Part shown: positions 43,224-53,457 of the stretch, one piece after another | Position numbering within the stretch: the stretch's first letter is position 1 | Layout: every line of letters starts with the position of its first letter | Source of the DNA: Chitinophagaceae bacterium | GTDB taxonomy: Bacteria; Bacteroidota; Bacteroidia; Chitinophagales; Chitinophagaceae | DNA length: 64,000 bases | Direction of reading: 5' to 3' | Assembly (NCBI GenBank): GCA_016720745.1 | Contig: JADKKA010000018.1 | Location: forward strand, 1,448,833 to 1,512,832 | Notes under the pieces: generated by a model | Database searches by the model: none | What the model saw: the letters and a program-made list of their open reading frames with translations, nothing else | Told to the model about the DNA's origin: nothing | Position numbers and translations under genes: made by a program

Positions 43224-44249
43224 TTAGCCCTTAGGTTCCCGGGCCTTCTTTTTGTAATGGGAGGAGTGGCGCGGTTCATATCTTGAGGATTTTCCTTTTC
43301 GTATTCTTTGTTATAAGCCCGGAGGATATGTTTCACCAGGCGGTGACGTACCACATCTTCCTCATCCAGTTCAATATGTCCGATGCCGTCAATATTCCTC
43401 AAAATCCGGGCGGCGGTTGACAAACCACTGCGCTGGTTACGCGGCAGATCCACCTGGGTCATATCACCGGTGATAATGGCCTTGGCATTGGATCCGATCC
43501 GGGTCAGGAACATTTTCAGCTGCAGGTCGGTGGCATTTTGTGATTCATCCAGGATAATAAAAGCATGATCCAGCGTACGGCCACGCATATAAGCCAGCAG
43601 GGCGATCTCGATGGTGCGGGTGGTCATGTAGTATCCCAGTTTATCGGCAGGGATCATATCATCCAGCGCATCATAAAGGGGACGCAGGTAAGGATCAATC
43701 TTTTCTTTGAGATCACCCGGTAAAAAGCCCAGGCTTTCTCCCGCTTCCACAGCAGGGCGGGTGAGGATGATTTTCTTCACCTGTTTATTCTTCAAAGCCC
43801 TTACTGCCAGCGCAACCGCGGTATAGGTTTTACCGGTACCGGCAGGCCCGATGGCGAATACGATATCATTTTTTTCCGCCAGTTCCACCAGTTTTTTCTG
43901 ATTGGCAGTGCGGGCCCTTACGGATTTTCCATTGGGACCGAATACCAGCACTTCATTGGGATTCTTTTCGCGGAAATGATCAATAGTTTCTGCATCATCG
44001 CCTCCCAGGACCTTGTTCAAAGTAGTTCTGGCTCATATGGCCATTACGTTCCAGGTAGGTAACAATCAAACTGATTTTCTCCCGGGCTGCTTCAATCTGT
44101 TCAGGCGCCCCGCTCAGTTTGAGCTGGGTGCCCCTGGAGAGGATCTTAAGAAGGGGAAATTTCTTTTTGAGTACGTCCAGTTTACCGTTGTTGACGCCGA
44201 AAAATTCAATAGGGTTAACGGTTTCGAGGTTGATGATCGTGTCTGTCAA
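43224..44249 (-). CDS. phoH: PhoH family ATPase (two frameshifts)
   Basis: ATG at 44249. The N-terminal KH-like domain (NPIEFFGVNNGKLDVLKKKF, EAAREKISLIVTYLERNG) is joined to the PhoH ATPase by removing one base near 44013 (reading NYFEQVLGGDD). The ATPase has Walker A GPAGTGKTYT, LTRPAVEAGESLGFLPGD, Walker B IILDESQN and TGDMTQVDLP. One C is missing near 43260; restored, the tail ends YKKKAREPKG at the TAA at 43224, 341 residues. PhoH proteins are cytoplasmic RNA-linked ATPases of uncertain role in RNA metabolism and ribosome maturation. Confidence 0.92.
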
Positions 44250-44516
44250 TGCACTTCGGATTTATGTTTCACCATGCCGGCGAAGGGCGGTACCGGATTG
44301 ATTCTGTCTTCCGGTCATTGCCGGAAGCTGGCCCTTTCAATTCAATATTACTGATCAATATATTCCCTTCCTACGAATAATTATTCACAGATGTTAACAC
44401 AAAACATGGGCCTGAAATTGTTTATAATGAATTTTTTAGTAAGGGCCTGACAGAAATCAGTCTTTTCCCTAAGGGAGATCAAGGTAATTCTGATATTGAA
44501 TCGTAACATTTGGATC

Positions 44517-45002
44517 ATGACAGAAGAAATAAAACCAATCAAGCGTTCTGCGCAACTAGCTCCCCTGAGCCGGGAACACCACGACGGTTTGCTTTTTGCC
44601 TGGAAAATCAAACAGGGGCTGGAGAATAAAACTCCTTCCGATACCCTGCGCAATTATGCCCTCTGGTACTGGCGCCATCATATAAAGCCGCATTTTTTTC
44701 AGGAAGAAAGAATCCTGCTTCCCTATCTTCCTTCAGATAACCCTTTGTCCATCCGGCTGATGGAAGAACATGATCATATCCGTGAACTGGTACTCGGACT
44801 GGACGAACATGCCGACCGCCGTTCATTGTTACTCCTCTGCGATCTGATCAATCATCATATCCGTTTTGAGGAAAGAGAACTCTTTGCCTACCTTGAAGAA
44901 AAACTGAGCCGGGAGAAACTGGATGAAATCCATGTCCAGCTGGAAAAACATCCGCTGGGACATGAAGAATGGAAAGATGAATTCTGGGTGGTAAAACATT
45001 AA
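44517..45002 (+). CDS. Hemerythrin-like domain protein
   Basis: 161 residues from the ATG at 44517. The iron-binding His/Glu set of a four-helix hemerythrin fold is visible: LSREHHDGLLF, WRHHIKPHFFQEERILLP, MEEHDHIREL and LINHHIRFEERELFAYL. Such single-domain proteins bind O2 or NO or take part in iron and redox stress responses. Cytoplasmic, no signal peptide. The ATG at 44517 is chosen over an upstream one because the family start (LAPLSREHHDG) follows at the usual distance. A hairpin at 45028 may end the transcript. Confidence 0.88.
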   Translation: MTEEIKPIKRSAQLAPLSREHHDGLLFAWKIKQGLENKTPSDTLRNYALWYWRHHIKPHFFQEERILLPYLPSDNPLSIRLMEEHDHIRELVLGLDEHADRRSLLLLCDLINHHIRFEERELFAYLEEKLSREKLDEIHVQLEKHPLGHEEWKDEFWVVKH

Positions 45003-45027
45003 ATCCCTGTTGAAAAAATCGTATCCC

Positions 45028-45054
45028 GGGCATGCTGCTTTTTGTAGTATGCCC
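45028..45054 (+). terminator. Possible weak terminator hairpin
   Basis: GGGCAT (45028-45033) pairs with ATGCCC (45049-45054), with CT/AG extending inside after one mismatch. Only a short T-rich stretch follows (ATTCTTTTGC), so termination is uncertain. Confidence 0.4.
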
Positions 45055-45156
45055 ATTCTTTTGCAGGCAGGGTAAACTGTTTTACCTTGTTAAATAAATT
45101 GAAAGCTTGCAGATAATAGCTAAACCCTGCCAAACTTGTTCAATTTTTGCAGGCTG

Positions 45157-47607
45157 ATGAAGCCACTACGGATGACGAAACACAAAATCTACCCTCGCTG
45201 CCTTTTGCTGCTGTCACTGATTTCAGGGGCAGTTGTATAAGATTTCCGGGATCATCCTCGATAATAAAAGAGAGCGACTGCCATTGGCCAGTGTAGAGAT
45301 CAAGGAACTAAAGAAGGGCACCGTCAGCAAGGATGATGGCTCCTTTGAATTTTACCTGGAAAGAGGCCGCTATGACCTGGTGGTAAGCATGGTGGGTTTC
45401 AAACCCAAAGTAGTCAGCTTCTTTATCAATAACAGTGATATCACCGAAAATGTGGAACTGGATCCTGATGAGTCTACCAATATGCAGGAAGTGGTGATCA
45501 AGGCCAAACTGCGTGACCGGGCCGAGGAGATTATCAAAAATGTGATCCGGAATAAAGAAACCGTGCTCAATGCTATTGGCGATTATTCCTGTAATGCATA
45601 TATAAAGGCCTTCCAGCTCGATTCGAATTATACCCCCAAAAAGGATGGCGATACCACAGCAGCCACAGATTTCAGTAAGATGGGACTTACTGAAGTGGTG
45701 CTGCATGTGGACCGCAGCAGCAGCGGACAATTAAAAGAAGAAAGACTGGCTGTGAATAAAAGAGGGGGGTCTGAAAGCTTATACTACTTGTCGGCCCTCG
45801 ATGGTGATTTTTTTATTTATGATAACCTGATCAAAGCACCACCGGTTTCCAAGATTCCTTTTGTATCTCCTTTAAGTTATAGCGGACTCCTGGCCTATCG
45901 TTTCAAAACCCTGCGGATTGATCGAACTGTCAAACCCAAAGTATATACCATTGCCATCCGCCCCCGGCAGCTTAGCAATGCCACTATTGAAGGAGAAATC
46001 AGTATCCAGGACAGTACCTGGAATGTAATGAGCGTGAATTTCCGCCTGCCGCCTGCCCATATGCCTGAATATGATTACATGGAAGTAAAGCAGGAATACG
46101 ATAAGATTGGCGACAGTGCCCGGGTGATTACCAAAGAGCAATTCATTTATTATACCAAAACAAAGAAGGGAAAGATCTACGGGGAAACAACGGTTATTTT
46201 CAATGGATATGAGCTGAGAAAGAATTTCAAGAAAGGACATTTCGGCCTGGAGATCAGCTCCACGGCTCAGGAAGCTTATGAAAAGATTCGGCATTCTGGA
46301 CTTCGGTAAGACTGGAACCCTTATCACGGCAGCAGGATTTATATGCCCGGTACCAGGATAGCATTGCCACTTATATGAAGAGTGAGGCCTATCTCGATTC
46401 CATGGACCGGGTGCTGAATAAGATCACCTGGAAAAAGATGCTGATTTTCGGGCAGATCTTTAATGATCATAAAAAGAAAGAATGTGGATCCTGCCGCCGA
46501 TCCACTTCCATGCTGCAGCCAGTGGCATTTGGCGGGGCGAGATTGAAACTGGCGGCAGCTTATCGCAAGACTTATTATTCCCGGAGAAATTTATCACTCG
46601 AAGCTGATATCAGTTATGGATTCCGTAACCGGGATGAATGGGACATTATCACTGGAAAGAAAATATAATCCCTTTAAAAACGGGAAGTACCGGTTTAAGG
46701 CTGGCCGGAATTTTGAATTCATCTATCCCGGTGATGCCTGGGTGAATGTGCTGAAGCGAAGCAATATCTATCTTAATAATTCTTTTGAACTGGGGCATGA
46801 ACTCGAAATTTTCAATGGACTGACCCTGATGAATGATTTTGAAATCGCTTTTCGTCGTTCCGTGGCCAACTACAAAGTGGGGAATAATGCCGACAGCATT
46901 TTTGGAATCCCCAATGAACCTCCGGTGCAGTTCGATCCTTATAATGCTACCTATAATCAGGTGCGTTTGTATTTTACTCCAAGGATGCGGTATGCAAGAG
47001 AGCCCAGGGAGAAAATATTTCTCGGTTCCAGATGGCCCACTTTTTACGTGATATGGAAAAAGGGGATCAAGGGATTGTTTAAAAGTGAAATTGATTTTGA
47101 TTACCTCGAATTTGGATTGTTTCAGAATCTCAATCTCGGTGTGGCGGGAAATACCAGTTATTTTATCAAGTCCGGTGATTTTGTCAATAGCAAGGATCTG
47201 CGGGTGATTGATTATAAATTCATGCGGCAGGGTGATCCGCTTTTCTTTCAGAATCCGAGAAGTAATTTCCAGGCATTGGATTCAACTTTCCCGGTTTTCG
47301 ATCGTTACTTTCAGGGGAATATCGTGCATGAATTCAACGGGGCCCTGATCAATAAGATTCCATTCTTTAAGAAATTAAAATTACAGGAGATTGCGGGTGG
47401 GGTGTGCTGATTGCTCCGGAAAGAGACCTGCGTTATGCAGAATTCTTTGCGGGTATTGAAAGAGTTTTCAAATGGCCTTTTAATCCGCTGACCCGTTTAA
47501 AGCTGGGTGTGTATGTGGTGACATCGGTGGCTAATAAATTTAATAATCCGGTGCAGTTTAAGATTGGGTTGACGACATGGGATCGGTTTCGGAACAGGTG
47601 GAGGTAA
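45157..47607 (+). CDS. DUF5686 outer-membrane protein, copy 1 (four frameshifts)
   Basis: The ATG at 45157 opens a signal peptide (MTKHKIYPRCLLLLSLISG) that is in frame with the rest only if one G of the G4 at 45226-45229 is removed. Further breaks lie at 46281-46284 (one A missing), about 46635, and 47399-47402 (one G missing). Joined, it has about 816 residues: a carboxypeptidase-regulatory domain (KISGIILDNKRERLPLASVE ...), the DUF5686 block (LRDRAEEIIKNVIRNKETVL, SPLSYSGLLAYRFKTLRI, RPRQLSNATIEGEI) and a C-terminal beta-barrel ending TTWDRFRNRWR. An outer-membrane role is expected. Copy 2 follows in tandem and guides the reconstruction. Confidence 0.78.
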
Positions 47608-48002
47608 AGAATCACCGCAGAGAACAGGAGAAAGCAGAGATTTCGCTCGAAGAGCCCTATGGGCAGAGATGTTTAACCGCAAAACCTGCATGCCGGCAGG
47701 CAGGGACGCCAAGGCGCAAAGAATTGCAAAGATTTTTTACCGCGGAGGCGCAGAGGGCGCAGAGTTTTTTTGTCCAAAGGACTCTCGAGCGTTCTTAGCG
47801 TACTTAGTGGGAAATAGATTCTTCTATTTCGAGCAAAGCGAGAAATCCTGTATTTCATCTCTCCAAACATACTGTCATTCCGAACGTAGTGAGGAAACTT
47901 GTATTTTTATTTCACCGCAGACCTGCCTGCCGGCTGGCAGGGAACGGGAGAGCGCGGAGTTTACGCAGAGGAATATCTCCTCTCAGGTAATATCATCCTG
48001 TT
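47608..48002. repeat. Composite intergenic repeat replacing the start of DUF5686 copy 2
   Basis: About 395 nt of dispersed repeat phrases: CACCGCAGAGAACAGG, GGCGCAGAGGGCGCAGAG, GCGTTCTTAGCGTACTTAG, ATGCCGGCAGGCAGGGACGC, CTGTCATTCCGAACGTAGTG. They resemble 16241-16634. The frame happens to stay open through them into the DUF5686 copy, but the predicted residues (EGAEFF, HSERSEE) are accidental. Confidence 0.65.
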
Positions 48003-50154
48003 TAGTGACCATTAAAGGGAAATTAAAAGACCGGGCGGAAGAGTATATCCGGAATGTAATCCGTAATAAGGATGCGATTGAAGCGGCCGCCGGAAATTAC
48101 TCCTGTAATCTTTATATCAAAGCCCTGCAGGAAGACTCCGTAGGGATGAAGAAGTCTAAAAAAGTAAAACCGGCTGATTCCCTGAAGCAAGTCCTCGAAT
48201 CCAATGAGCTCAACCGGATGGCCATGGCAGAAGTGGTATTAAAGTTGGATAGGGGAGAAGGGAAAAAGATAAAAGAAGAAAGGACCGGTGTCAGTAAAAG
48301 AGGAAATGAACAAAGTCTGTTTTATCTCTCCACAATGGAAGGCGATTTCAGTATTTATCAGAATATTATCAATCCCCGCACTATTTCGCCAACAGCCTTT
48401 GTGTCACCTGTCAGTTACAGCGGGCTTTTGGCTTACCGGTTTAAAATGATAAAAACAGAAACGATCAATGGCCGGAAACAATACACCATCAGCATCAAGC
48501 CCCGGCAGCTGAGCAATGCTACCGTTGAGGGAGAAATAACCATTGCCGATAGCAGCTGGGTGGTATTACATACAAGGCTGCAGTTTCCAAAGTATCACCT
48601 GGCAGAATATGATTTCTTTGAAGTGGAGCAGCAATATGAATTCGTGGATCAAAAGGCATGGATGATTTCCAGACAGACTTTTACCTATAATGCTGTTGCT
48701 GATAAAAGAAAATCATCAGGCAGAACGGTAGTGGCTTACCGGAATTTTGAATTGAATAAAAATTTTCCCAGGAATTACTTTGGGGTGGAGCTGAGTGCTG
48801 CTTCGCAAAAAACCTATGAGCAGGACAGTAATTTCTGGAATTCTAACCGTACTGAACCTTTAACCGCAAAAGAATTACGTTTTATTCATTTCAAGGACAG
48901 TGTGTACCAGGCCACCCATTCCAAAGACTATCTCGATTCGCTGGACCGGGTGATCAATAAAATTCGATGGCAGAATATCGCTTTCAAGGGACAGACCCTG
49001 AACAACCATGAAAAAAGAAGGCAAATGCGTTTTCCTTCTTTAGTGGAATTATTTCAGCCCTTTCAACTGGGCGGGTTAAGGATCATGCCCAATTTTATGT
49101 ATACTAAAATCTGGGAATCGAGGAAAAACCTGACGCTGTTTGCTGATCTCAGCTATGGGATCCGTAATAAAGATTTAAACGGAAATATCCGGCTAAACCG
49201 GATGTATAATCCCTTTAACCGGGGCTTTTACGGGATCAGTTTGCAGAAAGATTTTGCATACATCTTTACCGGGGATGCCTGGATCAATATGATTCAGCGA
49301 AGTAATATCTTTCTCAACCAGGGTATTGGATTAAAGCATGGACTGGAAATCGCCAATGGCCTATATGTGTTTTCGGATATCGATCTTGCTTTCCGGCGTT
49401 CAGTAAGTAATATTAAGACAGATAGTAAAATCGACAGCCTGTTCCCGGATATTCTGGATAATAATCAGGTGACTGATTTTGAATCACACAATGCTGTATA
49501 CGGTGAGTTAAGGCTGGAGTACACATTCCGGCAGCGATATATCCGCGAACCCAAAGAAAAAATAATCCTGGGATCTTCCTGGCCTACGGTATATATGCAA
49601 TGGCGGAAAGGTCTGCCGGGTATCATGAAAAGCGTGGTGGATTTTGATTATCTCGAATTTGGATTGAAGCAAACAGTTAAACTGGGAACGATGGGTACTT
49701 CCAGTTATACCCTGAAGACGGGTTCCTTTCTGAGCCGGAAAGACCTGCGGCTGGTGGATTACAAATACCAGCGAAGGGGAGATCCCTTGCTGATGCTGAA
49801 TCCATCTGAAGCCTTTCAATCACTGGATTCTACGTTTCCGGTCTTCAATCGTTTTTTGAAGGGCATTATGTGCATGATTTCAATGGAGCCTTTCTGAATA
49901 AAATACCATTCTTTAAAAAGATCGGTTTAAGGGAAGTAGCAGGCGCCGGTTTCCTGATCGCCAAAGAAAGAAACCTGCGGTATGCAGAGTTGTTTACCGG
50001 GGTGGAAAGAGTCTTCAAATATCCTTTCAACCTGTTAGGAAAATTCAAGGTCGGTTTTTATGTGGTCGGTTCAGTAGCTAACCAGTTCCGGAACCCGGTA
50101 CAATTCAAGTTCGGGATTACCGCATGGGACCGGAAAAGAGGAAGATGGTTTTGA
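48003..50154 (+). CDS. DUF5686 outer-membrane protein, copy 2, N-terminally truncated
   Basis: Homology to copy 1 begins at VTIKGKLKDRAEEYIRNVIR (from about 48006), exactly where the carboxypeptidase-regulatory domain should end; that domain and the signal peptide are missing and repeat DNA stands in their place. The DUF5686 block (SPVSYSGLLAYRFKMIKT, KPRQLSNATVEGEITI) and beta-barrel are otherwise full. One G is missing at 49861-49863; restored, the frame passes through KGHYVHDFNGAFLNKIPF to the stop at 50154 (end TAWDRKRGRWF). Without a signal peptide it cannot reach the outer membrane, so it is probably a pseudogene by 5' loss, unless the join is an assembly artefact. Confidence 0.7.
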
Positions 50155-50197
50155 TAAGTCAAGGCAGGTTTCCCTGTAAGATATATATCCCAATGAT

Positions 50198-51040
50198 CAA
50201 TCCCAGTAAGTGATAGTTCTTTTTTCCAGTTCAAAGTACTTGCCATTATAAGTGGATTCCTTGCTGATCCAGTTATTGTGTTGGTCATAGAGATAGCGGT
50301 AGGTTTTCGTAGTTCCTTCCTTGCTCAATGGCACCCATTTATCTCCTTCTTTTTGTACATCATTTCTTTTTCCCTCAGGAGGTCGCCCTGGTCATTGTAA
50401 AAAAAATACCTTTCGGTTTTTCCGTTTTGGCCATTATCAAAGAATACATAACTGATCATTTGCCGTTTCGCATTGAATACTTTGTAGTCCGGGTCGGGCT
50501 TATCTTTTCTAGTCTGTGTGAAAGAACCATCCGGGTTCTTTTTGTAATGATACAGCACTCCTTTACCGGGGGGATCCTTTCTGCTGAAAAGCCGGACGGG
50601 CCGGCCCATGGAATCATATTCATAAAACGATTCATCATACTGACGAATTGATTTTTCAGAATAAAACTCCATATAAACTGGCAGCTGTTCTTTATTAAAC
50701 ATAGCCTTGCTCCAAACATTCTCCGTGTGCACGGTAGAACAAAGTGTATCCCCCTTCCAGTAATAATGGTAGTTTATTAACCATTTCAGGCTGTCGTACA
50801 AATGGGCAGAAAAGGAAGAATCAATAAAGCCATCGGGGTAATAGATATACCGGTAGCCATATAGTTTGAAACTTTGCTGTTGACTGCCTTCTCCACTGAT
50901 ACTATAAGTAGTGAAAACCAGCTCCTTTACCTTTCCTTTCAGCCCTATACTGGTGCGGGTGTACTGCGGGCCGGCCTCCTGGGAAAACCGAACTGGCATT
51001 GTCCCAATAAAACTAATATGATGAATAAGCATGTTTTCAT
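50198..51040 (-). CDS. Secreted YD-like repeat protein (three frameshifts)
   Basis: ATG at 51040 gives a signal peptide (MKTCLFIILVLLGQC) that joins the main frame after adding one T at 50984-50987. Two more single bases are missing at about 50364 and 50221-50225; restored, the frame ends KYFELEKRTITYWD at 50198, 281 residues. The body has repeated tyrosine-rich hairpins (FYEYDSMGRPVRLFSRKD, RYFFYNDQGDLLREKE, YRYLYDQHNNWISKE) resembling RHS/YD units. Extracellular or periplasmic; function unknown. Convergent with DUF5686 copy 2. Confidence 0.68.
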
Positions 51041-51201
51041 GAAAAGCTAAAATGGGAAAGAACCGTGAGAGTACTTTCCGATGCTAAAGCATATGTAGTG
51101 TTTGTACATTAAATACTTAAGCGCTCGCACAGCCCTGTGGATTAAGACGCAAGGTCGCAAAGTTTCGCGAAGATTAATTTTCAACTCTCTATTTTCCATT
51201 T

Positions 51202-51696
51202 TCAATTACTCTTATGCGCTTCCATATCTATCTCAATCAACTGTCCCTTGATCGCCAGTCCTTTTACTTCCAGCCAGGTGCCGGTGGGAAATTGCTTTTT
51301 GTAGATGGAATTACGGAAGCCTGAGGCCTTGATAAACTCATCCATATTCGTGGTATATACGTTTTCCACAACCACATCATCAAATGTATAGCCATAATGT
51401 TTCAGAATCTTTTCCAGGTCATTGTAGCAGTTTTTCATTTGCTGTTCCATATTTCCCGGAGCCACGATCACCCCATTATCGTCCATGCTGACAGCGCCGG
51501 AGATTTTCAGGTCATCCCCGATTTGTACAGCATGGGAGTAGCCGTATTCCTTTTCCAGCTTGGGTCTTAACAGGAAGTACCGGGGGCTGTCAACCTTTTC
51601 CTTTACTGCAGTTTTTTTCGGTATTGCCCTGCTGACAGGAGCTGAGCAAAGGGTGTATGCCAGGATGTTGATTGTTGCAAGATCGATTGGTCGCAT
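51202..51696 (-). CDS. Rid (YjgF/YER057c) family protein without the catalytic Arg
   Basis: 164 residues from the ATG at 51696. The Rid fold is clear: HAVQIGDDLKISGAVSMDDN, QQMKNCYNDLEKILKHYGY, VVVENVYTTNMDEFIKA and IEIDMEAHK. In the RidA active-site strand FPARSCVxVxxL this protein has FPTGTWLEVKGL, so the Arg that binds imine substrates is Gly; it should not be a classical enamine/imine deaminase. The first 25 residues are hydrophobic (LATINILAYTLCSAPVS), hinting at a signal peptide or anchor, which is unusual for the family. Upstream (51041-51201 lies downstream on this strand) there is only repeat-like sequence. Confidence 0.8.
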   Translation of the reverse strand: MRPIDLATINILAYTLCSAPVSRAIPKKTAVKEKVDSPRYFLLRPKLEKEYGYSHAVQIGDDLKISGAVSMDDNGVIVAPGNMEQQMKNCYNDLEKILKHYGYTFDDVVVENVYTTNMDEFIKASGFRNSIYKKQFPTGTWLEVKGLAIKGQLIEIDMEAHKSN

Positions 51697-51820
51697 TTGA
51701 TAGTTGTTTTGGGGTTGGTGAGTGGGTGAAATGATGCTGGTTGAAGTTAGGGACAATACTTGACAATGTACTCCATTGCTCATCAGGTATTCGATCAGCC
51801 GGATTTAAAGTTGTACTGCC

Positions 51821-51879
51821 GATTAGAATTCCGTCCGCCCCGCTGACGCAGAACTTTTTGTTAGTGGCAGTTGAAAATA
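51821..51879 (+). repeat. attC-like inter-gene motif A
   Basis: GATTAGAATTCCGTCCGCCC (51821-51840) is followed by CGCTGACGCAGAAC and TTTTTGTTAGTGGCAGTTG. The 20-mer recurs exactly at 52438-52457, on the other side of the cupin gene, and GTTAGTG here is nearly complementary to AACTAAC there. Confidence 0.5.
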
Positions 51880-51979
51880 TGTGAATGTTATAATTTTTTA
51901 CTCGAATTATGTACAGCTTAGGTCAATAAAGTTCGCAATTTTTGTAATGTAAAATAATCCCATAATTAATATCAAGATA

Positions 51980-52348
51980 ATGGATACAAAAGAACTCGAA
52001 AAATTGCCAAGTAAAGATGGCGAAATTGAGAAAGGTACAGCCCATATTATCGTTGAACTAATAAAATATGAGCATAATGCTATTGTAAGCAAATCAATAA
52101 TGAAAAAAGCTACAGGATCCATAAATGCTTTGTCATTTGCAAATGGAGAAGGGCTTAATGAAAAAACTTCTCCATTCGACACCTATGCACAAATAATTGA
52201 CGGCAGTGCAATCATTGAGATTGACGGTAAAGCCTCTATGCTTAAAACTGGAGATGGGATACTTATACCAGCTCATCAGCCAAGCCATATAAAACCCAAT
52301 GGCAGGTTCAAATTGATTCTGACTGTTATAAAAAGCGGATATGAATAA
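51980..52348 (+). CDS. Cupin-domain protein in a cassette-like unit
   Basis: 122 residues of a single cupin barrel: SINALSFANGEGLNEKTSPF, the motif-1-like DTYAQIIDGSAIIEIDGK, TGDGILIPAHQPSHIKPNGR (motif 2; PxxxxH) and FKLILTVIKS. The His set is incomplete in motif 1, so metal binding is uncertain. Cytoplasmic. The coding sequence is visibly more AT-rich than its neighbours and is flanked on both sides by the same 20-nt motif (51821 and 52438), which suggests that it moved as a unit. The substrate is unknown. Confidence 0.78.
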   Translation: MDTKELEKLPSKDGEIEKGTAHIIVELIKYEHNAIVSKSIMKKATGSINALSFANGEGLNEKTSPFDTYAQIIDGSAIIEIDGKASMLKTGDGILIPAHQPSHIKPNGRFKLILTVIKSGYE

Positions 52349-52397
52349 TGAATTTGTTTGAAGTTGATGTTTGGACCGGTTATTTGAAGCTGTTTGA

Positions 52398-52488
52398 CCA
52401 ATTGCAACTAACGGCCAAGGGCTTGACGCAGGTGTGGGATTAGAATTCCGTCCGCCCATAACCGCTGATGATTGAAAATATTTTGTTC
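52398..52488 (+). repeat. attC-like inter-gene motif B
   Basis: GCAACTAACGGCCAAGGGC, then GACGCAGG, GATTAGAATTCCGTCCGCCC (52438-52457), ATAACCGCTGATG and TTTTGTT. GGGC-GACG-GG pairs with CC-CGTC-GCCC with unpaired bases between, an imperfect hairpin like those of integron attC sites. A third, weaker copy (GCCGATT....TTCCGTCC) lies at about 52549-52568. Confidence 0.5.
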
Positions 52489-52597
52489 AAGTTAAAAACT
52501 AAAGTTGAGAGTTGATCGTCCAGCCCGAACTGAAGTACAGTAGCGCCTAATTGCCGATTGTTCTTCCGTCCAGCCACATTTGGGTTCAAACCCACTG

Positions 52598-53351
52598 TTA
52601 TAGGCTGTGGTTATTTTTTCTGGAATCTGTCATTTGATTAAATAACTTCATCGTTTTTGAAACACTCAAATATCCTGAGAACGATAGCAAAAAGGCAATT
52701 CCAAAAAACAAATTTCCTATTACCAACAGAGTCGTGTATGATACAAATATGTCTTTTTTGATTATCATTACTAAGTTTAAAGCAATCCATAAAATTAAGG
52801 CAATGATAAAATCTTTTCTTGGTTTACCATAGATCTTATTATTAGTTTTATCTTTTATGATATACGCAACCTTATTCTCTGTCAATGCAACGATATCAGT
52901 ATTCGGCTTAATATGTTTACCAATCGTTTCATGTACTCTGAATCTTTTTTCCGGCAAAATAATTGTGTAAGTAACAACCGACTTTAAATTTGAATTATAA
53001 TAATCAGTGTAAGCCCCACTTACGTTAAAATGTTCCTTACGTTTTTCCAATACAACACCTTCTGCTATCTCATACTTATCAGTTGGCTGAACTAGCCCGT
53101 CAATTGCTTTAGTTTTGCCCCACTTGAAGCCCCTTTTGGGGCATAAACCAGCAATCGCAATATTTTTTTCATTTACATAAAGTATAACTTCATAATTTTT
53201 CAAAATAAACATCTGAACCTTTTGCCAAGGTTAAAGTATATTTTTCGTTATTTACTTTAATCCAATAATTAATAAGTTTGATGCCATCTTCATCATAAGT
53301 TTCAATTCTTTCATAATCCACAATTTTTCCTTTGATTGTTTTGGTCGGCAT
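52598..53351 (-). CDS. Unrecognised membrane protein (one frameshift)
   Basis: ATG at 53351 (MPTKTIKGKIVDYERIETYD) and, after removing one base near 53203, a continuous frame of 250 residues to the TAA at 52598. The soluble N-terminal part holds two similar beta blocks (KGKIVDYERIE..YWIKVNNEKY and GVVLEKRKEHF..TYTIILPEKR), then two TM helices (FIIALILWIALNLVMII and YTTLLVIGNLFFGIAFLLSF) near the C-terminus. No family is recognised. AT-rich. The gene lies between inverted 12-nt arms (52599-52610 and 53446-53457) and looks like a second cassette-like unit, read in the opposite direction to the cupin gene. Confidence 0.6.
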
Positions 53352-53457
53352 ATATTTCGATTAAATTGTAACTGTGTTATTCTGTCTCTAGATACCGAAT
53401 TTTGTAGATTTCTTATTTGTTATTGTTTTTAGGCTCTGTCACGGGCCATAGCCTATA
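52599..53457. repeat. Inverted arms around the membrane-protein gene
   Basis: TATAGGCTGTGG (52599-52610) and CCATAGCCTATA (53446-53457) pair over 11 of 12 bases and enclose the gene. The left arm continues GTTATAGGC, the form of an R' core site of an integron cassette. Confidence 0.4.

Noticed and set aside
47669..48002. Open frame in front of DUF5686 copy 2
   Set aside because: It translates dispersed repeat DNA (strings such as EGAEFF and HSERSEE) and is not a real N-terminus.
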